Positions 52,178 to 61,052 of a DNA stretch of 64,000 nucleotides are shown piece by piece. Where the stretch lies: the NCBI GenBank assembly GCA_000703065.1, contig JNLK01000001.1:372001-436000 (forward strand), read 5' to 3'. The translations under genes were made by a program, and so were the position numbers. The number at the start of each line of letters is the position of its first letter. Positions within the stretch are counted from its first letter, which is position 1. The notes under the pieces are model-generated. The model was not told where the DNA came from, searched no databases, and saw only the letters and a list, made by a program, of their open reading frames with translations. The DNA is from Lachnospiraceae bacterium AC2029. GTDB taxonomy: Bacteria > Bacillota > Clostridia > Lachnospirales > Lachnospiraceae.

Positions 52178-53431
52178 ATGTTAACCACTGAAGCTCCTGA
52201 AATACGGGCCGACTATTCTACCGGCTTGTATACGATAGCCGCACTGGCAAAAAAGTACGGATGCCATAGGGATACCATACGTGCCGTATTAAAACGATCC
52301 GAGGATAAGGACGTCTATATCCGCACCTCAAATCCAAAAAATCCACTGATTCTCCCCTATGTGGATTTCATTCGGGATCTTCTACAAAAGGGCGATCCGT
52401 CCGTCACATCCATCCACAGAGCGATTCGGAACAAAGGCGCTAACATCTCGTACTCCACGGTCAAAAGTGCGGTGAAACGAATAAAAAGAGAACTGGATTT
52501 TGATACCATACGCTATGAAACAAAACCAGGTCAACAGGGGCAGGCCGATTGGGCAGAATTCCCCGGTTTTTCAGTAACGATTGATGGTAAAGAGCTAGAA
52601 CTCTATGCATTTTTTCTCATCCTCGGGTATTCCAGGATGCGTTATGTGGAATTCGTCACTGAGATGAAAACATCAACGCTGATCCAATGCATCGAACACG
52701 CCTTTCAATACTTCAACGGAAGCCCAAGAGAAATGCTTTTCGACAACATGCCGCAGGTAGTTAATCGCTGTATCAATCCAAAGAAGCCCGGAAAAACCGA
52801 ACGAGAACTCGTCCCGGAATTCACTGCATTCGCAGACTACTACGATTTCCAGATCACGCTGGCACGCATTCGACGGCCACAGGAAAAAGGGAAGGTTGAA
52901 CGTTTTGTAGAATACTTTAAAGGTGACTTCATGCCGATGCTGGACAGAAAAACCGGGCATGATCTGGCAGAACTTAATCGGAAAGCAATTCTCTGGTGTG
53001 ATACTGTAAACAACGATGTACACCAAACCACAGAAGAGATTCCCTACAAACGACTCCCGAACGAAGGGTTAAATGCACTCCCGGAAATCCCCTACTACGA
53101 ATACAGAACCGTCACGGTTACAAGAGACGGCTGCGTCTTCTATCGCGGACAGGTTTACCATGTGGACGAAAGCCTTGCCGGTTGTGAAGGAGAGATCATC
53201 GATCTGGAGAACACGATATTCGCCCTGATTGACGGACAGTATTACATTCTTGGCAGGCGTAAGCTTCCGGTATATATCCGCAAGAGCTACTCCAAAACTA
53301 AACAGGAAATCATACAGCATAAACGAAAGAAGCAGAAAAAGACGGACGACTTCCGTCGTTGGCTGCCTGAACAGAGAGAAATCTTAATCGACTGGAGGAA
53401 AGTAATTAATGAGCACTGTAGCAATGTCTGA
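52178..53431 (+). CDS. istA: IS21-family transposase IstA
   Basis: I chose ATG 52178 (MLTTEAPEIRADYSTG), which has AGAGGAATGTATT upstream, giving 417 residues. An N-terminal helix-turn-helix (IAALAKKYGCHRDTIRAVLK) is followed by the DDE integrase core: Asp in QGQADWAEFPG, Asp in MLFDNMPQVV and Glu in KGKVERFVEYF. All three catalytic acids are present, so the transposase itself looks intact. The C-terminal beta domain (VTVTRDGCVFYRGQVYHVD) fits the family. It overlaps istB by 23 bp. Confidence 0.92.
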   Translation: MLTTEAPEIRADYSTGLYTIAALAKKYGCHRDTIRAVLKRSEDKDVYIRTSNPKNPLILPYVDFIRDLLQKGDPSVTSIHRAIRNKGANISYSTVKSAVKRIKRELDFDTIRYETKPGQQGQADWAEFPGFSVTIDGKELELYAFFLILGYSRMRYVEFVTEMKTSTLIQCIEHAFQYFNGSPREMLFDNMPQVVNRCINPKKPGKTERELVPEFTAFADYYDFQITLARIRRPQEKGKVERFVEYFKGDFMPMLDRKTGHDLAELNRKAILWCDTVNNDVHQTTEEIPYKRLPNEGLNALPEIPYYEYRTVTVTRDGCVFYRGQVYHVDESLAGCEGEIIDLENTIFALIDGQYYILGRRKLPVYIRKSYSKTKQEIIQHKRKKQKKTDDFRRWLPEQREILIDWRKVINEHCSNV

Positions 53432-54248
53432 AAACACGAATAACAAAATGCTGGTTCAGCTTGAACTTACAAAGATGATGTCCTTTTCCAAGGACCGTTA
53501 TCTTAAGAGTCTGATCGTCCAGGTTGTACAAAACCATCCCAATCTCGGTGTTGAAATAAAAAAGATATTACAGGATACTCAGATCAACCGCGAAACAGAT
53601 CAGATCACTAAGCTGCTTGAGGATGCAAAGTTTCCGAACTATCCGGATCACAAAACTCTGGCTGAATTTGATCGATCACAACTGTCCGGTGATAATCTCT
53701 CCCTGTATGAGGAAATCATCACGCTCAACTTTCTGACAGATTCCAATCCCAATCTGGTCTTTTATGGTATCCCGGAACAGGGAATGGAAACGCTTGCCAT
53801 TGGGCTCGGCGATCTTATCTGCCGGGCGGGACACAGCGTACGATACATCGACTTTTATGAACTAATGAACGTTTTTAATTTCAAAACGAAAGATGCAAAG
53901 AAAAATGTACTGTATAATGAACTCATGAAGACAAACTGTCTGATCATCAACGATTTCGCAGGCCCTCTCATCTACGATCCCGATCTGATCAGTGAATTGC
54001 TCCTCCTGCTCCAAGCACGATCAAAAGCACACGGAGAAGCCTTTGTCGCCCATAAACATAACCCCGGAAGGAAAATGTCTCCCTTCTCCACCATTGTCAC
54101 CTCCTGCTTTGCACCGATCCAATGGACAAAACGGTTGGTCGGCGACGAACCCGTGAGAACCCTTCACATCATCAATCAGATTCTCGGCAAAGGGCAGCAA
54201 CTGACGCTGAATATTGATACCGCAGAAACGACCACAACTGCTCAATAA
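53409..54248 (+). CDS. istB: IstB-like transposition helper with degenerate P-loop
   Basis: The protein has 279 residues and ATG 53409 lies after GGAGGAAAGTAATTA within the end of istA. Length, order and the segments NLVFYGIPEQGMETLAIGL and LISELLLLLQARS identify it as IstB. The Walker A motif, normally GxPGTGKTHLA, reads GIPEQGMETLA and lacks the invariant Lys. The Walker B region reads LIINDFAG. The protein may therefore not hydrolyse ATP. An extended N-terminal part (about 1-100) precedes the AAA core. Confidence 0.85.
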   Translation: MSTVAMSENTNNKMLVQLELTKMMSFSKDRYLKSLIVQVVQNHPNLGVEIKKILQDTQINRETDQITKLLEDAKFPNYPDHKTLAEFDRSQLSGDNLSLYEEIITLNFLTDSNPNLVFYGIPEQGMETLAIGLGDLICRAGHSVRYIDFYELMNVFNFKTKDAKKNVLYNELMKTNCLIINDFAGPLIYDPDLISELLLLLQARSKAHGEAFVAHKHNPGRKMSPFSTIVTSCFAPIQWTKRLVGDEPVRTLHIINQILGKGQQLTLNIDTAETTTTAQ

Positions 54249-54301
54249 CATTCTACCATGCTTTACCCTCAAAAAAAAGCACCACCACCTTATAACCCGG
54301 G

Positions 54302-54330
54302 TTGACTCACAGGGTAGAATCGATTATCCT
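54302..54330 (+). promoter_or_regulatory. putative promoter of the AAA-ATPase gene
   Basis: TTGACT (54302-54307) and TATCCT (54325-54330) are 17 bp apart, with five and four of six consensus bases. The start would be near 54337, giving a leader of about 35 nt with GGAGG 8 nt before ATG 54372. Confidence 0.5.
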
Positions 54331-54371
54331 ATAAGGTAGTAATATCATTCCTGTATGTGGAGGACTGGGAA

Positions 54372-55979
54372 ATGGGAACATATCTGGATCCCGGAAATCA
54401 GGGTTTTTCCAGAATCGCAAATAAGGAATATGTTGATAAGACCGGATTGATCAGCTTCATTAACCAGAAAATTGGTTCATCGAACAACCTGATCTGCATC
54501 AGCAGACCCCGGCGCTTCGGGAAATCTTATGCCGCAAAAATGTTATGCGCGTACTATGACAAATCCTGCGATTCGCATGAGTTGTTCAGGAATTACGCGA
54601 TTGCAAAGGCTACGGATTACGAATCACACATCAACCATTATCATGTGATCAGCCTGGACATTTCGGGTTTTATTTCTGATGCCAAAATGCATAAGATTCC
54701 CTTTGGCGACATCCCTTCGATCATCGTTCGCTCCATTCAAACAGATATCTGTAAGTCATATCCGGAGCTGGAAGATATAGATACTCTGAACGAGTGCCTT
54801 CTTGAACTTGTCAGAAGGACCGGTACGCAGATTGTTTTTATCATTGATGAATGGGATTCCCTGATCCGGGAAGCAAAGGACGATTTCGATGCTCAAGACA
54901 TCTATCTGAATCTGCTCAGAGGCTGGTTTAAGAATAACAACTTCACACCGGAAGCAGTTGCTGCTGCCTATATGACCGGTATCCTCCCCATAAAGAAGGA
55001 CGGATCGCAATCCGCCATCTCCGATTTCAGAGAATACACCATGGTGAAGCCCAGGCAGTTCGGTAAATATGTGGGATTTACAGAAGAAGAAGTACGGAAT
55101 CTCTGCAAACAGCATAACTGCAGCTTTGATTCCATGAAACGATGGTATGATGGATATGAATTCAAAGATGTAGGAGCAGTATACAATCCCAACTCAGTCA
55201 TTCAGTCGATTGAGAATAAGGATTTTGATTCCTACTGGACGGAGACCTCCGCTGCTGAGGGCCTGATGGAATATATCAGCAAGCCCTATAATGGTCTCAC
55301 AAAAACCATTGCAGAACTGATCGGTGGCGTAGATGTCAATGTAAACACCACCGGCTTTGCCAATGATCTGGTTACCTTCCGCGGAAAGGACGATGTACTC
55401 ACGCTGATGATTCATTTGGGATACCTGGCTTACGATTCCGACACTAAGACAGTTCATATTCCTAATGAAGAGATCAAACTGGAATTCCAAAAGGCAATCC
55501 GTGAAGTGAATCACGAAGCAACTCTCCAACGTCTGAACGAAAGTGACAAATTATTCCTTGACACCATTCACATGAATGAGGAAGCCGTAGCGGCACAGAT
55601 CGAAAAGATTCATCGGGAAGAAACCGCTCCGCTCCACTATAACAAAGAAGACAGCCTTCGCAGTGTGATCAAGCTCGCTTACTACACCTACCGCGACTAC
55701 TATCTTCAATGGGAGGAGCTACCAACCGGAGATGGATACGCCGATGTCGTCTATCTACCCAGGCGCGATTCCGACTGGCCTGCTCTTGTAATTGAATTAA
55801 AATGGAACAAAAGTGCCGAGGGTGCCATCCATCAGATTTTGGACAAGCACTATCCTGACCAGTTGAAGGATTACGGAAGCCGGCTCCTTCTGGTGGGGAT
55901 CAACTACGACAAGGATGCGCCTGCCGGGAAACGGAAGCACACCTGTAAGATTGTGGAATTCACGCCACATAACTCCTGA
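54372..55979 (+). CDS. AAA-ATPase-like / PD-(D/E)XK nuclease-domain protein
   Basis: ATG 54372 (MGTYLDPGNQGF) has GGAGGACTGGGAA upstream; a GTG at 54357 is the longer alternative. The protein has 535 residues. Residues about 1-280 are the AAA-ATPase-like domain, with RPRRFGKSYAAKML as Walker A and IVFIIDEWDSLI as Walker B. The C-terminal 90 residues are a PD-(D/E)XK nuclease-like domain (GDGYADVVYLPRR...ALVIELKW, then Gln/Lys-rich helices). This architecture (PF09820/PF08011 type) is abundant and multi-copy in gut Bacillota and Bacteroidota; the biological role is not established, with defence or mobile-element functions suspected. It forms a single-gene unit with its own promoter and terminator. 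Confidence 0.9.
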   Translation: MGTYLDPGNQGFSRIANKEYVDKTGLISFINQKIGSSNNLICISRPRRFGKSYAAKMLCAYYDKSCDSHELFRNYAIAKATDYESHINHYHVISLDISGFISDAKMHKIPFGDIPSIIVRSIQTDICKSYPELEDIDTLNECLLELVRRTGTQIVFIIDEWDSLIREAKDDFDAQDIYLNLLRGWFKNNNFTPEAVAAAYMTGILPIKKDGSQSAISDFREYTMVKPRQFGKYVGFTEEEVRNLCKQHNCSFDSMKRWYDGYEFKDVGAVYNPNSVIQSIENKDFDSYWTETSAAEGLMEYISKPYNGLTKTIAELIGGVDVNVNTTGFANDLVTFRGKDDVLTLMIHLGYLAYDSDTKTVHIPNEEIKLEFQKAIREVNHEATLQRLNESDKLFLDTIHMNEEAVAAQIEKIHREETAPLHYNKEDSLRSVIKLAYYTYRDYYLQWEELPTGDGYADVVYLPRRDSDWPALVIELKWNKSAEGAIHQILDKHYPDQLKDYGSRLLLVGINYDKDAPAGKRKHTCKIVEFTPHNS

Positions 55980-56045
55980 CAAATACTTCGACCACTGCCG
56001 AAATTTCAATTATCAAAATCGAATACTACCATCCACATTTATTGC

Positions 56046-56072
56046 AAAAAGCGGTCTCCGACCGCTTTTTTT
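56046..56072 (+). terminator. intrinsic terminator of the AAA-ATPase gene
   Basis: AGCGGTC (56050-56056) and GACCGCT (56060-56066) form a stem with the loop TCC, flanked by AAAAA on the left and TTTTTTT on the right. It works on both strands in principle. It lies 67 bp after the stop codon. Confidence 0.9.
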
Positions 56073-56162
56073 GCGTCCAGCAGCCGTCAGCAGAATGCCG
56101 ATTTTTCCTTGCCAAAAATAACGAATTTTTGATTGTTACTGACAAACAATAATCCAAACCAG

Positions 56163-56316
56163 TCCTCCTGTCCCGATGGGACAGCGGCATAGTGTAACAA
56201 CAATCTCCAAGCCGGTCCTCCTGTCCCGTCGGGACAGCGGCAAAGGTCTGTCAAATCACGTATACAGATCATCTTTATAGCAGCTCCACAAAACATTCTC
56301 CTGTCCCGTTTCGAGG
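56163..56316. repeat. palindromic CTGTCCCG(A/T)(T/C)GGGACAG repeats
   Basis: Two copies of TCCTCCTGTCCCG..GGGACAGCGGCA are spaced about 55 bp apart (near 56163-56193 and 56217-56241), each forming a perfect hairpin, with a half copy (CTCCTGTCCCG) near 56297. Two further hairpins follow before the next gene (GTGTAGG/CCTACAC near 56350 and CTGGGG/CCCCAG near 56375). The rest of this 430-bp region has no gene. The repeats differ in sequence from the REP-like blocks of region 1. Confidence 0.7.
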
Positions 56317-56418
56317 TCCGCTCCGTTTGGTCGATTTCTTACAAGCAACGTGTAGGGTGAACCTACACTGCCTGCTGGGGGCTCTCCGTCCCCAGTCCCC
56401 TGGTTAATATCTATCAAC

Positions 56419-57312
56419 TCAATAAGATTGCAAATCAGAATACAAGTCTTTCTGATAAACGCCCATCTCGATTAGCTTTCTAAAACTATTTACAACCGCC
56501 TGCTTGTCCTCTTTATAAGTAACTCCAAACCACTGATCATCCGTCGAAAGAACAGAAAACTCCACGCCATTCTTCAACATGCCATCAGCGATAATAGGAA
56601 GAAGGTATTCATCCGTGAGAGGATTCTTCATTCCGGCCAAAAACTCCGGAAATCCCTTTTTCAAAATATCCATAAACTCCGCGGGATAGCACCAGAAGTT
56701 CATAGACACAAGCGAATCCGTATCGACCGGTTGACCATTTACCTCTGCACCAGCTGATGTCTTGATGATATTCTTCGTCTCATTAATTCCGACAAGCTTA
56801 CCATCTTCAACATCACAAATGCCTCTTGTCACCGAACCATTATCAGAAAGTGTTTTCCCCAGAACATAGCCAACCAGTCCATATCCCTTCCCAAGAAACT
56901 CAGTCGCTTTCACGAATCCATTCTTCCCATAATAGTCATCAGCATTAATGACCGCAAATGGTCCATCCAACAGTCCATCACACGCAAGAATCGCATGACC
57001 GGTTCCCCAAGGTTTTGTGCGTCCCTCAGGAACAACACCAGAAATATCTGTTATCTCCTGAAAAGCATAACTCACTTCAACGCCAAAAGGCGCCACTTCA
57101 CTGGCAATCCTATTACCAATCACTTCATAAAAATCGGACTCAATGTCATGCCGTATGATAAAGACAATGTGGTCAAATCCTGCCATAATAGCATCATGGA
57201 CACTATAATCAATTATAATATGGCCATAATCATCAATCGGTTCAAGTTGTTTTATGCCAGCACCAAAACGGGATCCAATTCCCGCCGCAAGAATAACAAG
57301 CGTTTTTTTCAT
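56419..57312 (-). CDS. sugar-1-phosphate nucleotidyltransferase family protein
   Basis: The protein has 297 residues. It begins TLVILAAGIGSRFGAGIKQLEP, a variant of the GxGxRxxxxxxKxxxP nucleotide-binding motif, and has FAVINADDYYG for metal and nucleotide binding. Unlike RmlA it lacks the usual KPK pattern (IKQLEPID instead), and it is common in Bacillota as a generic nucleotidyltransferase next to glycan genes. It should activate a sugar phosphate or phosphocholine-type compound for surface-glycan synthesis. It lies 67 bp downstream of rfbB and is probably co-transcribed. Confidence 0.85.
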   Translation of the reverse strand: MKKTLVILAAGIGSRFGAGIKQLEPIDDYGHIIIDYSVHDAIMAGFDHIVFIIRHDIESDFYEVIGNRIASEVAPFGVEVSYAFQEITDISGVVPEGRTKPWGTGHAILACDGLLDGPFAVINADDYYGKNGFVKATEFLGKGYGLVGYVLGKTLSDNGSVTRGICDVEDGKLVGINETKNIIKTSAGAEVNGQPVDTDSLVSMNFWCYPAEFMDILKKGFPEFLAGMKNPLTDEYLLPIIADGMLKNGVEFSVLSTDDQWFGVTYKEDKQAVVNSFRKLIEMGVYQKDLYSDLQSY

Positions 57313-57379
57313 AATCTCCTCATTAATTCAGATTAAAACAGCAAAGAAATCCCAAAACGGAACTTAACCGATATATCGA

Positions 57380-58429
57380 TTATCTGTTTGAGTACATTTT
57401 CTCATAATACTTCTGATACTCCCCGGAAATGATTTCTTCCCACCAATCCCTGTTATCGAGATACCACTGAATCGTTTTCTTAATACCATCCGCAAACTTC
57501 GTCTCCGGTAGCCAACCCAGCTCCTCATGAATCTTCGTCGGATCGATGGCATAACGCAGATCATGGCCCTTACGATCCGTAACATACGTAATCAGCTCCT
57601 CGCTCTTCCCAAGCTCCTTAATGATCAGTTTTACGATGTCGATGTTCGCCATCTCGTTATGGCCGCCGACATTATATACTTCCCCGATCCGTCCCTTGTG
57701 GATGATTAAGTCGATTGCCTTGCAATGATCCTCCACATAGAGCCAGTCACGGACATTCTTCCCCTCACCGTATACCGGGAGCGGTTTGTCAGCAAGACAA
57801 TTCGCTATCATCAGCGGAATCAGCTTCTCCGGGAAATGATACGGCCCATAGTTATTAGAACACCTGGAAATGGTCACCGGCAGACCATAGGTTCTGTAGT
57901 ATGCCATTACCAGCAGATCCGCCCCCGCCTTGGAACTGGAATAGGGAGAACTGGTATGGATGGGCGTAGACTCAGTAAAGAAAAGATCCGGTCGATCTAG
58001 CGGAAGGTCACCATATACCTCGTCTGTGGAAACCTGATGATAGCGAATATTGCCGAACTTCCGGCAAGCATCCATCATGACCTGGGTTCCCATAATATTT
58101 GTCTCCAGGAAAATGCCGGGATTCTCGATGGAACGATCCACGTGGGACTCTGCCGCAAAGTTTACAACAATGTCCGGTTTCTCCTCCTCGAACACCCTCT
58201 CCACCGCTTCGCGGTCGCAGATGTCTACTTTGCAGAAGCGGAATCGAGCAGCTTTCGATGCGTCAAAGCCTGAATTCTTCTCGTCCAGAAGAGGAGCAAG
58301 TGTAGAAAGGTTGCCTGCATAGGTCAGCTTGTCAATGCAAACGATCCGATTATCCGGATGCTCATCAAGCATGTGGTATACAAAGTTACTTCCGATAAAT
58401 CCGGCACCTCCGGTAACGATAATTGTCAT
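57380..58429 (-). CDS. rfbB: dTDP-glucose 4,6-dehydratase
   Basis: The protein has 349 residues, the standard length. The dinucleotide motif TGGAGFIGSNFVYHML is intact, and the catalytic motifs are present: STDEVYGDLP, YSSSKAGADLLV (YxxxK) and SRCSNNYGPYHFPEKLIP. It converts dTDP-glucose to dTDP-4-keto-6-deoxyglucose on the route to dTDP-rhamnose or amino-deoxy sugars. rmlA, rmlC and rmlD are not in the window. A decayed 5' fragment of a related copy lies at 46559-47085, about 10 kb away across the mobile region. Confidence 0.95.
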   Translation of the reverse strand: MTIIVTGGAGFIGSNFVYHMLDEHPDNRIVCIDKLTYAGNLSTLAPLLDEKNSGFDASKAARFRFCKVDICDREAVERVFEEEKPDIVVNFAAESHVDRSIENPGIFLETNIMGTQVMMDACRKFGNIRYHQVSTDEVYGDLPLDRPDLFFTESTPIHTSSPYSSSKAGADLLVMAYYRTYGLPVTISRCSNNYGPYHFPEKLIPLMIANCLADKPLPVYGEGKNVRDWLYVEDHCKAIDLIIHKGRIGEVYNVGGHNEMANIDIVKLIIKELGKSEELITYVTDRKGHDLRYAIDPTKIHEELGWLPETKFADGIKKTIQWYLDNRDWWEEIISGEYQKYYEKMYSNR

Positions 58430-58556
58430 TTTTTCATCCTCCGATTATTTGTGAACTACATTAAGTTCTGTATTGCACATAGTGATTCCCCGTTATGAAA
58501 TATTGCCGTTCGATAAAGCCATCTAACCCATATTATACCTATTCCGAAAGCCACTC

Positions 58557-58757
58557 TTAACAACAAATATCTAAATAATCTACCTTTCCAGAAACCTTAC
58601 ACTGGCAACTTCCCGCAGGGATAAATATGGTATCACCCTTAGAAAATACCAACTTCTCATCTCCACATGTTATCTCGCCATTACCTTCAATACACAAAAG
58701 TGTATCCAGTTGATGATGTTCTGGCTCATACCCCATCGACTCATAGCTCTCCCTCAT
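58557..58757 (-). pseudogene. remnant of a mannose-6-phosphate isomerase (cupin C-terminus)
   Basis: This short frame of 66 codons reads DTLLCIEGNGEITCGDEKL then VFSKGDTIFIPAG, the C-terminal cupin strand pattern of class I mannose-6-phosphate isomerases (ManA, about 310 residues). The preceding 240 residues are absent, and a stop codon lies immediately upstream in frame. No good ribosome site precedes it. It is most likely a decayed gene left in the intergenic region between rfbB and a glycosyltransferase gene. Confidence 0.65.
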
Positions 58758-58935
58758 TTCTTAACATTAAGCCATATAACTCCACCCCTATTATACTGAC
58801 AATATCCCTTGCTCTCAACAGGAAATGTGAAGGAAAGAACCACCTCAGAACCAATCAAGGCCGAAACGCTTTATAACTAACCCTATCAATTGCGTGCTAT
58901 GTCATCGGTTTACTAATCCGAAAAGCCAATCGTTC

Positions 58936-59901
58936 CTATTGCCCCGTTCGAGACAATATTCGTCGTATTATATCCTTTAACTTCAATAACAATATAAGCA
59001 TTCCCGGACAACATCGAAACATCAAATACTTGATTATGCTCTTTTTTCCCCAAGTCTTCGTACTCTGGATTTGTCGCAGCATCCACTTCCTCAGTTTCTT
59101 CCCACGTGCAGTATCCGCTTTCCTCACAACCAACCAATGTGGGATCTTTTGGCTAAACCGCCATTCCATAAAGTGTTCGTACTCCGTTTTCGACAACAGT
59201 GTCGGCACCTTTTTCATCACAAATCCCTCATACTCCCGACATGCTCGGAAGAACTCCATGGAGTTTTCATATGCCTTCGTCTGCACTATGCTTCCGGGAC
59301 GTGTCCGATGAAACATCAGGCAATCTGGAACCTGTTCGATCCGCTTTGCCTTCTCAAGCAGCTTGTATGTCGTTCGTGTTCCTTCGTAGATATGCCCTTC
59401 CGGGAACCGGACTCCATCCCAGATCTTCTTTTTATAGATTTTATTCCAAACCGCCAGTTCCATTTTCCCGTTGATCATTACTCTCAACGCTTCGGAGGAA
59501 TCATATGTCTTACGTTCCAAATGGCATGTTCTGTCATCCCATAGAAAATCGCAAATCACAATATCTGCATCGGTTTCAGCCATTACCCCAAACATATTAG
59601 CAATCATTTCCGGGCAAAAAGCATCATCCGAATCCAAGAATGCCACTATATCCCCAGTCATTGCATCAAGGCCGGCATTTCTCGCTCCACTTAGCCCCCT
59701 GTTCTTCTGATGGATCACCTTTACCCGCGGATCCGTTACATATTCATCACAGGTCGTTCCAGATCCGTCGGTAGATCCGTCATCCACAACGATAATCTCC
59801 AGATTACTGTATGTCTGGCCAATAACACTTTCGATTGCCTCTCTTATAAATGGGGCAACATTATAAACCGGAACAATCACACTAACCAACGGCTCTGTCA
59901 T
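58936..59901 (-). CDS. glycosyltransferase family 2
   Basis: The protein has 321 residues. It shows the GT-A motifs VSVIVPVYNVAPFIREAI, EIIVVDDGSTDGSG, RNAGLDAMTGDIVAFLDSDD and a long C-terminal helical region ending in a hydrophobic, basic segment (GMLILLLKLKDIIRRIL) that should sit at the membrane. It starts 5 bp after the GNAT-RraA gene, so it belongs to the operon that includes the ATP-grasp gene. It should add a sugar to a lipid-linked glycan. Confidence 0.9.
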   Translation of the reverse strand: MTEPLVSVIVPVYNVAPFIREAIESVIGQTYSNLEIIVVDDGSTDGSGTTCDEYVTDPRVKVIHQKNRGLSGARNAGLDAMTGDIVAFLDSDDAFCPEMIANMFGVMAETDADIVICDFLWDDRTCHLERKTYDSSEALRVMINGKMELAVWNKIYKKKIWDGVRFPEGHIYEGTRTTYKLLEKAKRIEQVPDCLMFHRTRPGSIVQTKAYENSMEFFRACREYEGFVMKKVPTLLSKTEYEHFMEWRFSQKIPHWLVVRKADTARGKKLRKWMLRQIQSTKTWGKKSIIKYLMFRCCPGMLILLLKLKDIIRRILSRTGQ

Positions 59902-59906
59902 ACAAA

Positions 59907-61049
59907 CTATACCTCTTTCTCAGCCCTTATTATTTTTGACATGTAATTCTCATCGTCCAAATACGCCTTCTTGCATACGATATCAAATGTGTTTTCATTA
60001 TGGTGATCCAGCCTATCGAACCAGATTTCTTCCTGTTTTACAATATGCTGAAGCTTCTCCAAAAGCAAGCTGTTCAGTTGACTCTTTGGAATCACAACTA
60101 CCCCACAGTCATCACAGATAGCTACCGCTCCATCATATTTCTGAAAATGCTCCTCCGCCCAAGCTTCATCCACATATTCCTCCGGCAATGTATTAAAGCA
60201 TCCAATCGGAGTATACCCCATACACCATATGGGCCACTTTTCACGAATTAATGCAGCCGCATCTCTCAATTTTCCTTGTACAACAATCGCCTCAGAGCGG
60301 CAATACAACAAAAGATATTTGCTTACCAGTTGGCCAAAGACAGCTCTATCACCACATTTCCACGTATCTACGAAAATGACATTTCCTTCCTTGATATCCT
60401 TAATCTGCTCGTGAAGTGACCAATTTGATTCATTATGTGCATACACCCACTTTACCTTACCAACCTTATGACAACCGGTTGTACAAGGAAACAGCCCGGG
60501 AATTACTCCATCTTTTCCCAAGCAATCTGAAACTTCCGTGGTACTGACTATGTTTCTTTTTATAAAGTCAATAATTTTGTCTTCCATATTCATTTCCGTC
60601 ATACCTTGTCTTCCGGAACACAACCCGATCTCAAGAATCATCTTCTCCTGATCCTTTTTCAAAATCCGGAAACCCTGTTTCGTATAAAATGCGATAGCCT
60701 GACAATTCCGGCACGCAACCTCTAGACGAATGTTGCGAATTCTCTTATCTATGCAACGATGAATCACTTCTTGGAGTATTTTCGTTCCATATCCCTGATG
60801 GTGCACACTCCTATCAATCACCAACATTGATATGAATGCGCACTCAACATAATTGTCATAATATGCACATAGTCCAACAACCATTCCATCCGATAACAAA
60901 GCGAGCACATGGGCGTGCTCATTATATTTCCTTGCCAGTGCCTCTAATACTTCTACCTGATTCACCCTCTGATCAAAAAGGCTGTTTCCAACAAATTCCA
61001 GCGCCTTTGCTATATCTTCCTTAGTACGTAATTCTTCAACAACTATCAT
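59907..61049 (-). CDS. GNAT acetyltransferase fused to an RraA-like domain
   Basis: The protein has 380 residues. Residues about 1-145 are a GNAT domain: SMLVIDRSVHHQGYGTKIL provides the acetyl-CoA-binding R/Q-x-x-G-x-G/A loop as HHQGYGT, and NCQAIAFYTKQGF is the family C-terminal motif. Residues about 160-365 are RraA-like: GNVIFVDTWKCGDRAVFGQLV and VVQGKLRDAAAL, which keeps the Arg-Asp pair used by HMG/CHA aldolases of this fold for substrate and metal. The fusion is unusual. Placed between an ATP-grasp ligase and a glycosyltransferase, it may make and acetylate a small building block; that is inference. Confidence 0.83.
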   Translation of the reverse strand: MIVVEELRTKEDIAKALEFVGNSLFDQRVNQVEVLEALARKYNEHAHVLALLSDGMVVGLCAYYDNYVECAFISMLVIDRSVHHQGYGTKILQEVIHRCIDKRIRNIRLEVACRNCQAIAFYTKQGFRILKKDQEKMILEIGLCSGRQGMTEMNMEDKIIDFIKRNIVSTTEVSDCLGKDGVIPGLFPCTTGCHKVGKVKWVYAHNESNWSLHEQIKDIKEGNVIFVDTWKCGDRAVFGQLVSKYLLLYCRSEAIVVQGKLRDAAALIREKWPIWCMGYTPIGCFNTLPEEYVDEAWAEEHFQKYDGAVAICDDCGVVVIPKSQLNSLLLEKLQHIVKQEEIWFDRLDHHNENTFDIVCKKAYLDDENYMSKIIRAEKEV

Positions 61050-61052
61050 AGA

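Larger units (their letters stand above)
52178..54248 (+). mobile_element. IS21-type insertion sequence (istA-istB); ends not defined
   Basis: The span covers the two overlapping genes characteristic of IS21 elements. The true element must extend beyond both ends, but comparison of 52000-52177 with 54249-54360 shows no matching inverted repeats, so the termini may be lost. The degenerate IstB P-loop also suggests an inactive or strongly diverged element. Confidence 0.75.

Noticed and set aside
52000-54360. defined inverted terminal repeats of the IS21 element
   Set aside because: Comparing the flanks by eye gave no matching pair on both sides.
58913-59137. 74-residue acidic open frame on the minus strand
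   Set aside because: It overlaps the 3' part of the glycosyltransferase gene in another frame, and no ribosome site precedes it.
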